Origin: an uncultured Acetatifactor sp.
Lineage (GTDB): Bacteria; Bacillota; Clostridia; Lachnospirales; Lachnospiraceae
NCBI GenBank assembly: GCA_934426825.1
Contig: CAKRYI010000002.1
Coordinates: forward strand, 62,001 to 126,000
Length of the DNA stretch: 64,000 nucleotides
Reading direction: 5' to 3'
A program made the position numbers and the translations under genes. The stretch's first letter is position 1; every line of letters begins with the position of its first letter. The notes below the pieces were generated by a model. It was given only the letters and a program-made list of their open reading frames with translations, did no database searches and was not told where the DNA came from. Below are positions 53,272 to 61,998 of the stretch, piece after piece.

Positions 53272-55389
53272 CTATTCCGTCAAAGGAGTGTCCTCCATAG
53301 CCGGCTCTGCTGCCACCAAGGGGAAACGCACGCAGGCGGTAAACATATCCGCGTCCGTCTCAATGGTGAATGTTCCACCGCAAGCCTCGGTGAAACTCTG
53401 TACAATGGATAATCCAAGGCCGCTTCCCTCCGTGGTACGGGAAGTATCGGCACGTACAAATCTCTCCATAATCTCCGCAGGGTCAAAATCCAAATCCGTG
53501 CGGGAAATATTTTTCACTTTTGCCACCGCATATCCATCCTCTGCCAAAAGGGTTACATGCACTCTGGAACCTTCCAACGAATACTGCAGGGCATTTACAA
53601 ACAAATTCTGGAACACCCGGTACAGCCGGTTGCCGTCCGCCTGAATCATCAGAGGTTCCTCTGCAACATGTACTTTAAAGCTAAGACCGCTGCCCTGTAT
53701 TCTCTCGTCCATATCCGCAAGAGTCTGCCGAATCAGCTTTACGAGGTCAAGAGACGTTTTTTCCACCGGCAGGTTTCCGCTGGTCGCCTTGGATAAATCG
53801 AACACATCCTGCACCATATTTTTCAAACGATACGCCTTGTTCTGCAATGCCGCCGCGTATCCTGCTGCCGTTTCCGAAAGTTCCTCCTCACATAGTAAAT
53901 CGGCATAGTTGATAATCGACGTGAGGGGCGTCTTTAAATCATGTGACACATTTGTCAGAAGTTCTACCCGCATCCGGTTGGAGCGGTTCTTCTGCTCCAC
54001 CGCATTTTCGATTCCGTTCTCCAGCTCGTTCAAATCCTTTGCCGCGGACGCAAGCAGGGAATTGTCGGGCAACGTAAACTCCGTCGTTTCCTCGCACCTG
54101 CTCATCTGTGACAGCCGTTTCATCACCGCTCCCATATCTTTTAACAGTCTGCTCTGTCTCCAGAAGCAGTACAAAAGCACCGCTCCCACAAACAGCATTA
54201 CCCTGCCTATCCGGGTCAGTATTTTGCGCACCGCAATCTGGATAAACAGCGAGGAGACCGGCAGATAGCACAGCACCCCTCCACACACAAGCAATACCAA
54301 CGCTGCCACAAGCATACTGAAACAGTAGAACATTGCCCTGCGATACGAATTTTTGCTCTTCACAAAGGTTTTAACGGCATGGCATGCCCTTCCGGGGAGT
54401 GAATTCACCAGTACGGCAATACCGTTCTGCCGGATATCCATATAAAACAGATACAACAGACACCCTAACGGAAAATACCCCCAAAGGCGGTCCATGCCCT
54501 GAATCCTCACCGTCTGATATTGGGAAAATCCCGCCAAATCCAGCCGGATAATCCCCCAGACTGCCAGCGCCACAACAAGCAGCTTGCCTTCCAGCCATAC
54601 TTTTGCCGTCAGGTTTCCCCAATCCGCCGCTGCCTTTTTGCCGGCTTTTCCGGTAATCAGGCTCAATATTGCAAATACAAGCCACAGAATGGCATTTCCA
54701 AGGCATAGCAGCAGGATTCTGCGGTATTTTGCCGCTCTCCACTGTATCCACTGCATCTTGTTGGAGGTACACTCATCCCGAACAGTTATAACCAGTCGGA
54801 TATTTGCCGTTCCTTCTTTGCTTGGACGATACTGGGGCGTATAATACTGTGCGGCAGCCTCGTCCGCATTTTGTGCATCCACAGCTTTTCCGAAAAACTG
54901 CAGCTTTCCGGTCTCCCCGTCCCAGTAAATACACAGCCGGTTTCCACCCGCCATCACAATGCTTCCTTCATTTTCCGAAAAAAACGGATAGGAAACATTC
55001 CATCTCACCACGTCTCTGCCGGGATCGTTGCCGGTTTTCTGAATATAGTAGGCAATATCTTCCCCGGTCTGTGCCGTCAGCTTTTCCAGCTCCGCCACCT
55101 GTTTGGCAGAATACTGCTCCGCATAGGCACCCTTTAACGGAAAGCCTGCGTCGTCTCCCGCACCGCCGTAACCGACCATGGCGGCATTATAAATTTGTGC
55201 CACATACTCCCGGAATTCGGGAAGATAATAAACATCCCCTGATAGTACCGCCGGACCTTCCCGGTACAAATTTTCAAAGGCTTCCCTTCCCATGATTCCG
55301 GTACAAAGCGTCATCACCAACGCACCCATGGAGATTACCCTGTAACAAAATGCCCGTATCTTTTTACTTTTTTTCCAATTTGTATCCAA
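53272..55389 (-). CDS. Membrane sensor histidine kinase
   Basis: A 705-aa sensor kinase. One N-terminal helix (about 17-34) and an extracytoplasmic domain of about 190 residues precede a multi-helix membrane region (about 225-245, 268-286, 302-318, 353-375, 380-410). The cytoplasmic part has the phosphoacceptor His483 in NVSHDLKTPLTSIINYADLL, Asn599 in NLFVNALQYS and the G box EGSGLGLSIV at 654-663. The dimerisation and ATPase domains are complete. It phosphorylates the OmpR-type regulator whose gene overlaps its start by 26 bases. The signal is unknown; the sensor domain has no recognised motif, and the downstream ends weakly without a clear terminator. Confidence 0.92.
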   Translation of the reverse strand: MDTNWKKSKKIRAFCYRVISMGALVMTLCTGIMGREAFENLYREGPAVLSGDVYYLPEFREYVAQIYNAAMVGYGGAGDDAGFPLKGAYAEQYSAKQVAELEKLTAQTGEDIAYYIQKTGNDPGRDVVRWNVSYPFFSENEGSIVMAGGNRLCIYWDGETGKLQFFGKAVDAQNADEAAAQYYTPQYRPSKEGTANIRLVITVRDECTSNKMQWIQWRAAKYRRILLLCLGNAILWLVFAILSLITGKAGKKAAADWGNLTAKVWLEGKLLVVALAVWGIIRLDLAGFSQYQTVRIQGMDRLWGYFPLGCLLYLFYMDIRQNGIAVLVNSLPGRACHAVKTFVKSKNSYRRAMFYCFSMLVAALVLLVCGGVLCYLPVSSLFIQIAVRKILTRIGRVMLFVGAVLLYCFWRQSRLLKDMGAVMKRLSQMSRCEETTEFTLPDNSLLASAAKDLNELENGIENAVEQKNRSNRMRVELLTNVSHDLKTPLTSIINYADLLCEEELSETAAGYAAALQNKAYRLKNMVQDVFDLSKATSGNLPVEKTSLDLVKLIRQTLADMDERIQGSGLSFKVHVAEEPLMIQADGNRLYRVFQNLFVNALQYSLEGSRVHVTLLAEDGYAVAKVKNISRTDLDFDPAEIMERFVRADTSRTTEGSGLGLSIVQSFTEACGGTFTIETDADMFTACVRFPLVAAEPAMEDTPLTE

Positions 55390-56062
55390 TTCCCCACACC
55401 ACCTTTAAATACTCCGGTTCGCTCGGATTGATTTCGATTTTCTCCCGTATGCGCCTGATATGTACCATCACCGTGTTTTCCCCGCTGAATGCAATCGGCT
55501 CGTTCCATACGTTTGCATAAATATCCTCCGCCGAAAAGATATGTCCCGGATGCCGCATGAACAGTTCCATGATCTTGGTCTCCGTCGAGGTGAGTTTTAC
55601 CGCCTCGCCGTCCACCGTCAGAATATGCGCCGCAAAATTGTAACAGATCCTTCCTACCCGAACCTCGTCATCCGTGGCATTCATGCCTCCCAGCTTCATG
55701 TATCTTCTTAACTGGCTTTTCACTCTCGCCACCACTTCCCGGTAGTTGAAAGGCTTCGTGATATAATCGTCGGCACCTATGGACAGACCGAGAATCTTGT
55801 CCGTGTCCTCCGACTTGGCAGACATCACGAGAATAGGAATGTTTCTCTTTTCCCGCACCTTCATAATCGTGGAAAATCCATCCAGCTTTGGCATCATCAC
55901 ATCCAACAGAATCAGATGAATGTTTTCCCTGACAAGGACATCCAGCGCCTCCTCCCCGTCGTACGCCGTAGTTACCGCAAACCCTTCCTTCTCCAGTTGA
56001 ATTTTCAGGGTAGCCACTATATCCCTGTCATCATCCACCACTAATATGCGTTCCATTTCCAT
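55364..56062 (-). CDS. OmpR/PhoB-family response regulator
   Basis: A 232-aa response regulator. The receiver has the acidic pair VDDDRD, the phosphoacceptor Asp54 in LLDVMMPKLDG, Ser81 and Lys103 (ITKPFNYREVV). The winged-helix output has RVGRICYNFAAHILTVDGEAVKLTSTETKIMELF and VMVHIRRIREKIE. I chose the ATG at 56060-56062; a GTG three codons earlier is also in frame. Three TTGTAAG heptamers with 11- and 23-base spacing lie upstream, in the pattern that OmpR-family dimers bind, so autoregulation is likely. It forms an operon with the histidine kinase. Confidence 0.93.
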   Translation of the reverse strand: MEMERILVVDDDRDIVATLKIQLEKEGFAVTTAYDGEEALDVLVRENIHLILLDVMMPKLDGFSTIMKVREKRNIPILVMSAKSEDTDKILGLSIGADDYITKPFNYREVVARVKSQLRRYMKLGGMNATDDEVRVGRICYNFAAHILTVDGEAVKLTSTETKIMELFMRHPGHIFSAEDIYANVWNEPIAFSGENTVMVHIRRIREKIEINPSEPEYLKVVWGIGYKLEKK

Positions 56063-56116
56063 TTGCTCCACCCTCTGTCACTTTTTGCTGTCGTAAATAA
56101 AGTATAACAGTATATT

Positions 56117-56157
56117 CTTACAAAAAGAAAGCGAAAAACCTTACAATTTTCTTACAA
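56117..56157 (-). promoter_or_regulatory. Triple TTGTAAG direct repeat, candidate response-regulator operator
   Basis: On the minus strand TTGTAAG occurs at 56151-56157, 56140-56146 and 56117-56123. The first two start 11 bases apart and the last 23 bases further, that is one and about two helical turns. TATACT (56109-56114), a probable -10, follows three bases after the last repeat. TGTAAG-N5-TGTAAG resembles WalR-type sites apart from the sixth base. Confidence 0.6.
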
Positions 56158-56191
56158 AAAGGGGAACCGCTGCCACAGCAACCGTTCCCCT
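56156..56191 (-). terminator. Terminator of the S41 peptidase gene
   Basis: On the minus strand AGGGGAAC and GTTCCCCT pair, extended across one mismatch by inner TTGC/GCAG pairs, followed by TTTTTG. It lies about 14 bases after the S41 gene's stop and its T-run overlaps the first TTGTAAG heptamer. Confidence 0.85.
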
Positions 56192-56204
56192 GTTACTTTT
56201 CCTG

Positions 56205-57476
56205 TTACTTCTGCAATCCTATCTGTTCCGCCAGAACTTCTTTTGCCTTTTCCAACTGGTTGTCATAATGGTCCTCTGTATTGTAATAGGTCTCGCCGTC
56301 AAACTCGCACACTACGTCCGGCTCGATACCGATACCGTGGATATTGGTCCCGTTCGGTGTGTAATAGCTGCTGACCGTCACCTTGACTGCCGAACCGTCG
56401 GTGAAAGGTATAATCTGCTGTACAATTCCCTTGCCAAAGGTGGTTGTACCCACCAGTGTTGCCTTTCCGTAGTCTTTGATGGCGCCGGACAATACCTCGG
56501 AAGCGCTGGCGGAGTTGCCATCCACCAGTACCACCATGGGCACCTGCAATTCCATTTTGCCGTCAGAGGTGTAATCCCTGCGGTTGCCGTTTTTATCCTC
56601 CGTGTAAACCACAAGTCCCTTGGGCAGCATCATTCCGGCAATCTGTACGACCGCATCCAGATTTCCGCCGGGGTTTCCTCTAAGGTCCAGAATCAGTCCC
56701 TTCATACCGGAACCCTTCACCGTGGCAAGCGCGTCCGCAAACTGGTCTACCGTTACATCATCAAACTCCACAATCTGGATATAACCCATATCGTTTTCCA
56801 GCATTTCGTAATTCACGGTAGGACTTTCCACTTTTCTGCGCGTCACCGTAACCTCCAGATAATCGCTTTCTCCCTCGCGGAAAATAGTCAGCGTCACCTC
56901 TGTTCCTTCCTCGCCTTTAATCAGGGAAACCGCTTCCGTAAGACTGTATCCGTAAACGGAGGTACCGTCCACCTCCACGATAATATCGTTGGCACGCAAT
57001 CCTGCCTCCTCCGCCGGAGCGCCTTCGATAATACCGGTAATCCGGGGCAGAGAGGTCGTTGTGTCCAAACCTACATAGGCCCCTATTCCGTAATAGACGC
57101 CCTCACTCTGATTCATGAGATTTTCCAGCTCTTCCGCTGTATAGTACTCCGAATATGGGTCCTGCAGGGATTGTAACATTCCTTTATATAATCCGTCATC
57201 CAGTTCCTCCGGATCTACCTCATGAAGATAGAAATACTGGTCAATGGTGCTTTCCAGCATCTGCAATTTGTCCACAACCTGCGGGGTAATTGCAGAATCT
57301 TCACTGTAAACCGTTTCGTTGTTTGTCTTTCCCAGTCCCAGATAATTGACTGAAAGATATACCGTGCATACGATAAACAGCGTACCCAAAAGTCCCAAAA
57401 GAAAGCCCTTGACAAAAAAACTGCTTTCTTTTTTTTGTTGTTCTTCCATATCCATCCGCTCAAACTCTCCTTCCAT
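56205..57476 (-). CDS. S41 family C-terminal processing peptidase
   Basis: A 423-aa carboxyl-terminal processing protease. One N-terminal membrane helix (GFLLGLLGTLFIVCTVYLSV) places the rest outside. A PDZ domain (about 105-190, GIGAYVGLDTTTSLPRITGI and AGLRANDIIVEVDG) precedes the catalytic domain with the nucleophile Ser in VDGNSASASEVLSGA and Lys in TTFGKG. It probably trims or degrades exported proteins, maybe the M23 hydrolase encoded 17 bases upstream. The ribosome site for the ATG at 57476 is weak; starts at 57455 or 57449 follow a better GGAG. Confidence 0.92.
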   Translation of the reverse strand: MEGEFERMDMEEQQKKESSFFVKGFLLGLLGTLFIVCTVYLSVNYLGLGKTNNETVYSEDSAITPQVVDKLQMLESTIDQYFYLHEVDPEELDDGLYKGMLQSLQDPYSEYYTAEELENLMNQSEGVYYGIGAYVGLDTTTSLPRITGIIEGAPAEEAGLRANDIIVEVDGTSVYGYSLTEAVSLIKGEEGTEVTLTIFREGESDYLEVTVTRRKVESPTVNYEMLENDMGYIQIVEFDDVTVDQFADALATVKGSGMKGLILDLRGNPGGNLDAVVQIAGMMLPKGLVVYTEDKNGNRRDYTSDGKMELQVPMVVLVDGNSASASEVLSGAIKDYGKATLVGTTTFGKGIVQQIIPFTDGSAVKVTVSSYYTPNGTNIHGIGIEPDVVCEFDGETYYNTEDHYDNQLEKAKEVLAEQIGLQK

Positions 57477-57493
57477 CCGGCTTTCACAGATTC

Positions 57494-58717
57494 TTATTGT
57501 GATAAATAGTTCCAGGGAGATACATACGCACCGTCCTTACGGACGCTAAAGTGCAGATGATTTCCCGTGGAGCGCCCCGTGGAGCCTACCGCCGCAATGG
57601 TTTCTCCCCTTGCGACCACATCATCTTTTTTCACATACAGCGATGACGCGTGCATGTAAATGGTATATAACCCGTCCCCGTGGTCTATCATGACATAATT
57701 TCCCATGGAGCCGCTGTAAGTAGCCGCCACCACCACGCCGTCATACGCCGCATAGATGGCAGTTCCCTTGGGAGATGCAAAATCTACGCCGTTGTGGAAC
57801 TGCTCCACTCCCAGCGTAGGGTGAATACGCATTCCGTAATCATCCGAAATTCTCGTATAGGACGCCAGCGGAAATTTGAAAACGCCTCCGTCATAGGTAA
57901 GCACTTTGCCGCTGCTCTCCAGCAGCCTTTTCCTTTCCGCGGCTATCGCCGCTTCCAGTGCTTCTATCTCCGCATTCTGCGCTTTTATCTCTTCCTCGTA
58001 TTCCTTGATTGCCTGCTCTTTATTGCCAATATCCGTCTCGTAGGAGACAATATCCTGATTTTTCTGTGTGATAAGAGCCTCTAAATTGCTCTGCTCTGTC
58101 TCCACTCCGGCTTTCGCCTCGTTTAAAATTTCTCTCTCCGCCTCAAGCTCCGCCTTGCACAGCTCAATCAACTGACGGTTCTCCCGGAATTCCTCCCACA
58201 TCTGTCTGTCATATGCCATAACCTTTTCCATGTAGTCCGCCCGGTTGAGGAAATCGCCGAAATCCTTGGATTTTAAAATCATTTCCGTAAAAGAGGGATC
58301 CCCCTTCTCATACATCAATCTTATGCGTGCAATCATGGATTCTTGCTGGTTTTCTTCTTTTTGCAGCGCCTTTTCCAGTTCCTCTTCCGTCCGCGCAATC
58401 TCCTCTTCCTTATTGGAAATCTTGCTTTTCAGGTCTGCAATATTCTGCTCTATCTTCTCCAAATCCTTGTCGAGCTGCGCCACATAACCTTTCAGGTTAT
58501 CCTTCTTGGTTTCCAGCTCCTTCTTTATCTTCTGGAGGTCGCTGACACTGTTTTGCAGTTCTTTTTTCTCTTTCTCTGCCTGAGAAAGCTGATCCTGCTT
58601 TTCCTTGATACTGTCAGATGTTATGGAAGACAGGCTTGTCGCCTCTGCATCCGCAGGCGTCAGGAAAACCAGCAGCAGACAAACTGCCAGACACACCCAA
58701 ATATGCTTTTTCTTCAT
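57494..58717 (-). CDS. M23 (LytM) peptidase with coiled coil, EnvC/PcsB-like
   Basis: A 407-aa secreted murein hydrolase. A signal peptide (KKKHIWVCLAVCLLLVFLTPADAEA) precedes a long coiled coil (about residues 30-250, rich in Lys and Glu) and a C-terminal LytM domain with HNGVDF and HLHF, so the zinc ligands are kept, unlike EnvC, which is an inactive activator. With ftsEX next upstream, it is the likely cell-wall hydrolase controlled by FtsX at the division site. The frame extends to 58762; I chose the ATG at 58715-58717, which gives a proper signal peptide. Confidence 0.92.
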   Translation of the reverse strand: MKKKHIWVCLAVCLLLVFLTPADAEATSLSSITSDSIKEKQDQLSQAEKEKKELQNSVSDLQKIKKELETKKDNLKGYVAQLDKDLEKIEQNIADLKSKISNKEEEIARTEEELEKALQKEENQQESMIARIRLMYEKGDPSFTEMILKSKDFGDFLNRADYMEKVMAYDRQMWEEFRENRQLIELCKAELEAEREILNEAKAGVETEQSNLEALITQKNQDIVSYETDIGNKEQAIKEYEEEIKAQNAEIEALEAAIAAERKRLLESSGKVLTYDGGVFKFPLASYTRISDDYGMRIHPTLGVEQFHNGVDFASPKGTAIYAAYDGVVVAATYSGSMGNYVMIDHGDGLYTIYMHASSLYVKKDDVVARGETIAAVGSTGRSTGNHLHFSVRKDGAYVSPWNYLSQ

Positions 58718-58771
58718 ACACTCCCTGCTCCCACACAAACGGCATCTCCTCAAACGGTGCATTACCGTGCC

Positions 58772-59707
58772 TTATACATGGAGATGTTTTCTTACGGTAC
58801 TGATACTTCCCAAAAATCCGATTCCCACACCCACAATCAATGACACAGGTGTCAGGAAATGGAATACCTCCCTCACGGTCAGGAAATTCAAAAATCCGCT
58901 GAGAATGGCAAATCTTGCCACCACATAATTCAGGGCGTAATTATACAAAATATGAATCAGCCACAGCGGAATACCCGCACCAATCAGTCCTATCAGCATA
59001 CCCTCCAGCACAAAGGGTGCACGGACGAAGAAATCCGTCGCCCCGATATATTTCATAATATTAATCTCCTCCTTACGGACAGAGATACCGATTGCCACGG
59101 TATTGCTAATCAGGAAAATGCTGACCGCCAGCAATATGATAATGATTCCCATGGAAATATAGGCAATCAGGAGGTTCACTCCGCTCAAGGTGCTCGCCGT
59201 CATCTCCGAGTAATTAACCTTTCTCACCTCCGGGATGGACTGCAGCCATGTAACCAGTGCATCCTGCATGGACACGTCGCTTAAATAAATTTCGTAATTG
59301 TCCTCTCCCTGCAAAGGATTCTCCGGGAATCCCACTGCATAATCCTCTCCGAAGTAATCCGGTCCGAAGGTTGCCCATACCTCATCATCGGACTGGAATT
59401 TTACATCCGATACTTCCACGCGGCTTGCAATCAACTGTCCGATTTCCTCAATCCTCTGGTCTGAAGGCACCTGTCCCTCCGCATGGCTTTCACAGCCGTC
59501 GCCTTCACTGTGAAAAAATACTGTGACGGAGACGCCTTCCTCCGCCGTTTTCAGGATATTCTGAAAGTTTGCAAGAATTGCATAAAACAAACCGAACAAA
59601 AACAGGCACGCCGAAATCGTGGCAATGGACGCCAGCGAATACCATTTGTTCCGGAAAATATTGGCAAATCCCTGCTTGATTGTATAAAATAATGTACTAA
59701 TCTTCAT
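58772..59707 (-). CDS. ftsX: Cell-division ABC permease FtsX
   Basis: An FtsX of about 311 aa with four membrane helices and a large extracytoplasmic loop after the first helix (about residues 45-180), then three helices near the C-terminus (LLIAYISMGIIIILLAVSIFLI; PFVLEGMLIGLIGAGIPLW; FHFLTPVSLIVGVGIGFLGS). FtsX transmits ATP-driven movement of FtsE to a periplasmic/wall hydrolase, here the M23 protein. The ATG at 59705-59707 overlaps the end of ftsE by 11 bases; the longer frame to 59740 is inside ftsE. Confidence 0.94.
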   Translation of the reverse strand: MKISTLFYTIKQGFANIFRNKWYSLASIATISACLFLFGLFYAILANFQNILKTAEEGVSVTVFFHSEGDGCESHAEGQVPSDQRIEEIGQLIASRVEVSDVKFQSDDEVWATFGPDYFGEDYAVGFPENPLQGEDNYEIYLSDVSMQDALVTWLQSIPEVRKVNYSEMTASTLSGVNLLIAYISMGIIIILLAVSIFLISNTVAIGISVRKEEINIMKYIGATDFFVRAPFVLEGMLIGLIGAGIPLWLIHILYNYALNYVVARFAILSGFLNFLTVREVFHFLTPVSLIVGVGIGFLGSISTVRKHLHV

Positions 59708-60440
59708 CGATATAACCGCCCTTCTCCTCGTCGCTGACAATCACACCTTTTTTCATGGTGACAACGCGCTTCTGCATGGCGTTGACAATTTCCCTGTTAT
59801 GGGTAACTACCACGACCGTGGTTCCGCTCTCGTTGATTTCCTCCAACAGCTTCATGATTTCCCATGAGTTTTTGGGGTCGAGATTACCGGTCGGCTCGTC
59901 TGCCAGCAAAATGGACGGATTATTTACCAGCGCTCTTGCCAGTGCGACTCTCTGCTGCTCGCCGCCGGACAACTGCTTGGTTTTTGCCTTGTATTTGCCT
60001 GCCAGTCCTACCGTGGCAAGCATTGCCGGCACGTTTCTGCGGATTTCATTGACGGGAGTCTCCACAATTCTCTGGGCAAATGCCACATTTTCATAAACAT
60101 TCCTGTCGTTTAACAGACGGAAGTCCTGAAACACCACGCCAAGATTACGCCGGAACTTGGGAATCTGGCGGTGGCGCAGCTTTGCAAGGTCATTTCCCAT
60201 AACATAAACACTGCCGCTGGTAGCCGTAAGCTCCCGCAGCAGAAGTTTAATGAGAGTGGATTTACCGGAACCGCTGTCTCCCACAATAAATACAAATTCT
60301 CCCTTTCCGATATGAAGAGTAATTCCGTTAATTGCCGGGGAACTGCTGGAGTAGGACTTACTCACATTATCCAAAAAGATAATGCCCTCTTCCTCCACCA
60401 TTTTTTCCCTTTTTCGTCTTAAAAATTCTTTATTTGCCAT
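59697..60440 (-). CDS. ftsE: Cell-division ATP-binding protein FtsE
   Basis: A 247-aa ABC ATPase: Walker A GDSGSGKSTLIKLLL, signature LSGGEQQRVALARALVNN, Walker B ILLADEPTGNLDP, and H-loop VVVVTHNRE. It pairs with FtsX. The frame start ATG at 60438-60440 has an AAGGA site; an internal ATG at 60401 (MVEEEGIIFLDNVSK) follows AAAGGG and fits the usual FtsE N-terminus, so both starts are credible. The upstream gene encodes a PucR/CdaR-type regulator and ends about 50 bases away. Confidence 0.95.
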   Translation of the reverse strand: MANKEFLRRKREKMVEEEGIIFLDNVSKSYSSSSPAINGITLHIGKGEFVFIVGDSGSGKSTLIKLLLRELTATSGSVYVMGNDLAKLRHRQIPKFRRNLGVVFQDFRLLNDRNVYENVAFAQRIVETPVNEIRRNVPAMLATVGLAGKYKAKTKQLSGGEQQRVALARALVNNPSILLADEPTGNLDPKNSWEIMKLLEEINESGTTVVVVTHNREIVNAMQKRVVTMKKGVIVSDEEKGGYIDED

Positions 60441-60490
60441 AATGTCCTTCCACCAATCTCTCGTGTATCCTACAACCCTATAAACGATAA

Positions 60491-61576
60491 TTAATACTCA
60501 TAGGTTTCCATGTATTTCATATATTTTACCACCATAAGAGCAATCTTGAACGTAATGGCATCCTCAAAAACCCGCAAATCCAGCCCGGTACTCTTCTGCA
60601 GCTTATCCAGCCGGTACACCAGCGTATTGCGGTGAATAAAAAGCTGTCTTGAGGTTTCCGATACATTCAGACTGTTCTCAAAGAACTTGTGGATGGTTGT
60701 CAGAGTCTCCTCGTCAAACTCATCCGGGCTCTTTCCGCCGAATATTTCACGGATAAACATTTTGCACAGGGGGATGGGAAGCTGATAAATCAGTCGTCCG
60801 ATTCCTAATTCGCTGTACGCAATAATATCCCTGTCGTCAAAGAAAATCTTGCCCACATCCAGCGCCATCTTTGCCTCTTTGTAAGAGCGACTCACCTCTT
60901 TGATTTCGTGAACAATGGTTCCGTATGCAATGCGGAGCTGTTTGATTCCTTCCTTCTGCAGATAACCCTCAAGCCCTTTCGCCTGCTTGTCAATCTCGCG
61001 GTTGCCCTCGGAATCTGCCAGTTCTTTTACTACTATAACATTATTTTCATCCACTGCGGTGATGAAATCTTTGCTTGTATTTCCAAAATGTGCACGCGTC
61101 AGCTCCAGCGCATTGTTGTCCTTGCCGTTGTCGGACTCCACAATCAGAACCACGCGGGGAACATCCGTCTGAATATGCAGCTTCTTGGAACGGTTGTAAA
61201 TATCCACCAAAAGCAGATTGTCCAGCAGCAGGTTCTTGATAAAGTTATCCTTATCAAAACGCTCCTTGTAAGCGACAAGCAGATTCTGAATCTGGAATGC
61301 CACCATCTTGCCAATCATGTAGACGTCCTCGCCGGCGCCGCCCGCAATCAGAATATATTCCAGCTGCTGTTCATCAAAAATCTTAAAATACTGGTAGCCC
61401 TGAATCTCCTGTGAGTCCGCCGGGGAGGAAGCAAATTCCACCGCCGCCTTGGAGCAGTTGCTCATATCCATGGTTGCTGCCACTTCCTTGCCGTCAGCAT
61501 CCATCACGGACAGCTCCACCCTTGCAATTCCTTTTAATCCTTCAATCGTATTCTGCAAAATCTGGTTTGAAATCAT
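60491..61576 (-). CDS. PucR/CdaR-type transcriptional regulator
   Basis: A 361-aa regulator. An N-terminal sensor part of about 100 residues resembles the sugar-diacid recognition region (MISNQILQNTIEGLKGIARVELSVMDADG), a GGDEF-like CdaR middle segment follows (VPRVVLIVESDNGKDN; IRIAYG-type LRIAYGTIVHEIKEVSRSY), and the C-terminal PucR-type helix-turn-helix is clear (FFENSLNVSETSRQLFIHRNTLVYRLDKLQKSTGLDLR). The ligand is unknown. It is the first gene of the run that includes ftsE-ftsX and has its own promoter (TATACT with TAGAAA at 17 bases). It should not be confused with the c-di-AMP regulator CdaR (YbbR). Confidence 0.9.
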   Translation of the reverse strand: MISNQILQNTIEGLKGIARVELSVMDADGKEVAATMDMSNCSKAAVEFASSPADSQEIQGYQYFKIFDEQQLEYILIAGGAGEDVYMIGKMVAFQIQNLLVAYKERFDKDNFIKNLLLDNLLLVDIYNRSKKLHIQTDVPRVVLIVESDNGKDNNALELTRAHFGNTSKDFITAVDENNVIVVKELADSEGNREIDKQAKGLEGYLQKEGIKQLRIAYGTIVHEIKEVSRSYKEAKMALDVGKIFFDDRDIIAYSELGIGRLIYQLPIPLCKMFIREIFGGKSPDEFDEETLTTIHKFFENSLNVSETSRQLFIHRNTLVYRLDKLQKSTGLDLRVFEDAITFKIALMVVKYMKYMETYEY

Positions 61577-61625
61577 ATTCTCCCGCTCCTTTGACTCTCC
61601 GGTTCCAATTCAATGCAATAAAAAC

Positions 61626-61654
61626 AGTATATAACAAATTTACAAAAATTTCTA
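61626..61654 (-). promoter_or_regulatory. Promoter of the PucR/CdaR-type regulator gene
   Basis: TATACT (61626-61631) and TAGAAA (61649-61654) on the minus strand, 17 bases apart, about 50-78 bases before the ATG. The -10 is strong, the -35 moderate. Confidence 0.55.
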
Positions 61655-61703
61655 CCAAAAAGCAATAGTTTTTTATGCACTTTTTCTCAAATAAAAAGTT
61701 ACT

Positions 61704-61740
61704 AAAAAAGAGACCCGGAAATCTGCTCCGAATCTCTTTT
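61704..61740 (-). terminator. Terminator of the yjfB-like gene
   Basis: On the minus strand AAAAGAGATTCGGA and TCCGGGTCTCTTTT pair (with two T-G pairs) around a short loop, followed by a T-run. It is 17 bases after the stop of the YjfB-like gene. Confidence 0.9.
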
Positions 61741-61756
61741 CGTTTCCTGTGCACTA

Positions 61757-61948
61757 TTAAATTCTCACGTCCAGATTGGCTCCGATATCCGGATTTACGC
61801 TCCGCTCCATGGCTGCCGCGTCCATCACCTGCACCAGACTGCTGCCCAGTGCTTCCTCGGTATCCAGTGCCTTACCCAGCACCGCAATGCTCACATCCGT
61901 CTGCAAAGAATTCTGTGCCATACTCATTGATAATGCTGCAATATCCAT
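61757..61948 (-). CDS. YjfB family putative motility peptide
   Basis: A 63-aa protein of the YjfB family: MDIAALSMSMAQNSLQTDVSIAVLGKALDTEEALG and the C-terminal block SVNPDIGANLDVRI are family hallmarks. Bacillus yjfB belongs to the motility (SigD) regulon. It is monocistronic with a good terminator. Its presence, with FlhO, FlhP and YvyF, suggests a motile lineage. Confidence 0.88.
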   Translation of the reverse strand: MDIAALSMSMAQNSLQTDVSIAVLGKALDTEEALGSSLVQVMDAAAMERSVNPDIGANLDVRI

Positions 61949-61998
61949 GTGTCACCACTCCTTTCCAAACCGTGTCATGCCTCGCAGCTTTGAACCGT

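Noticed and set aside
56268..57176. 302-codon open frame on the plus strand
   Set aside because: Antisense to the S41 peptidase gene, which is complete and has catalytic motifs.
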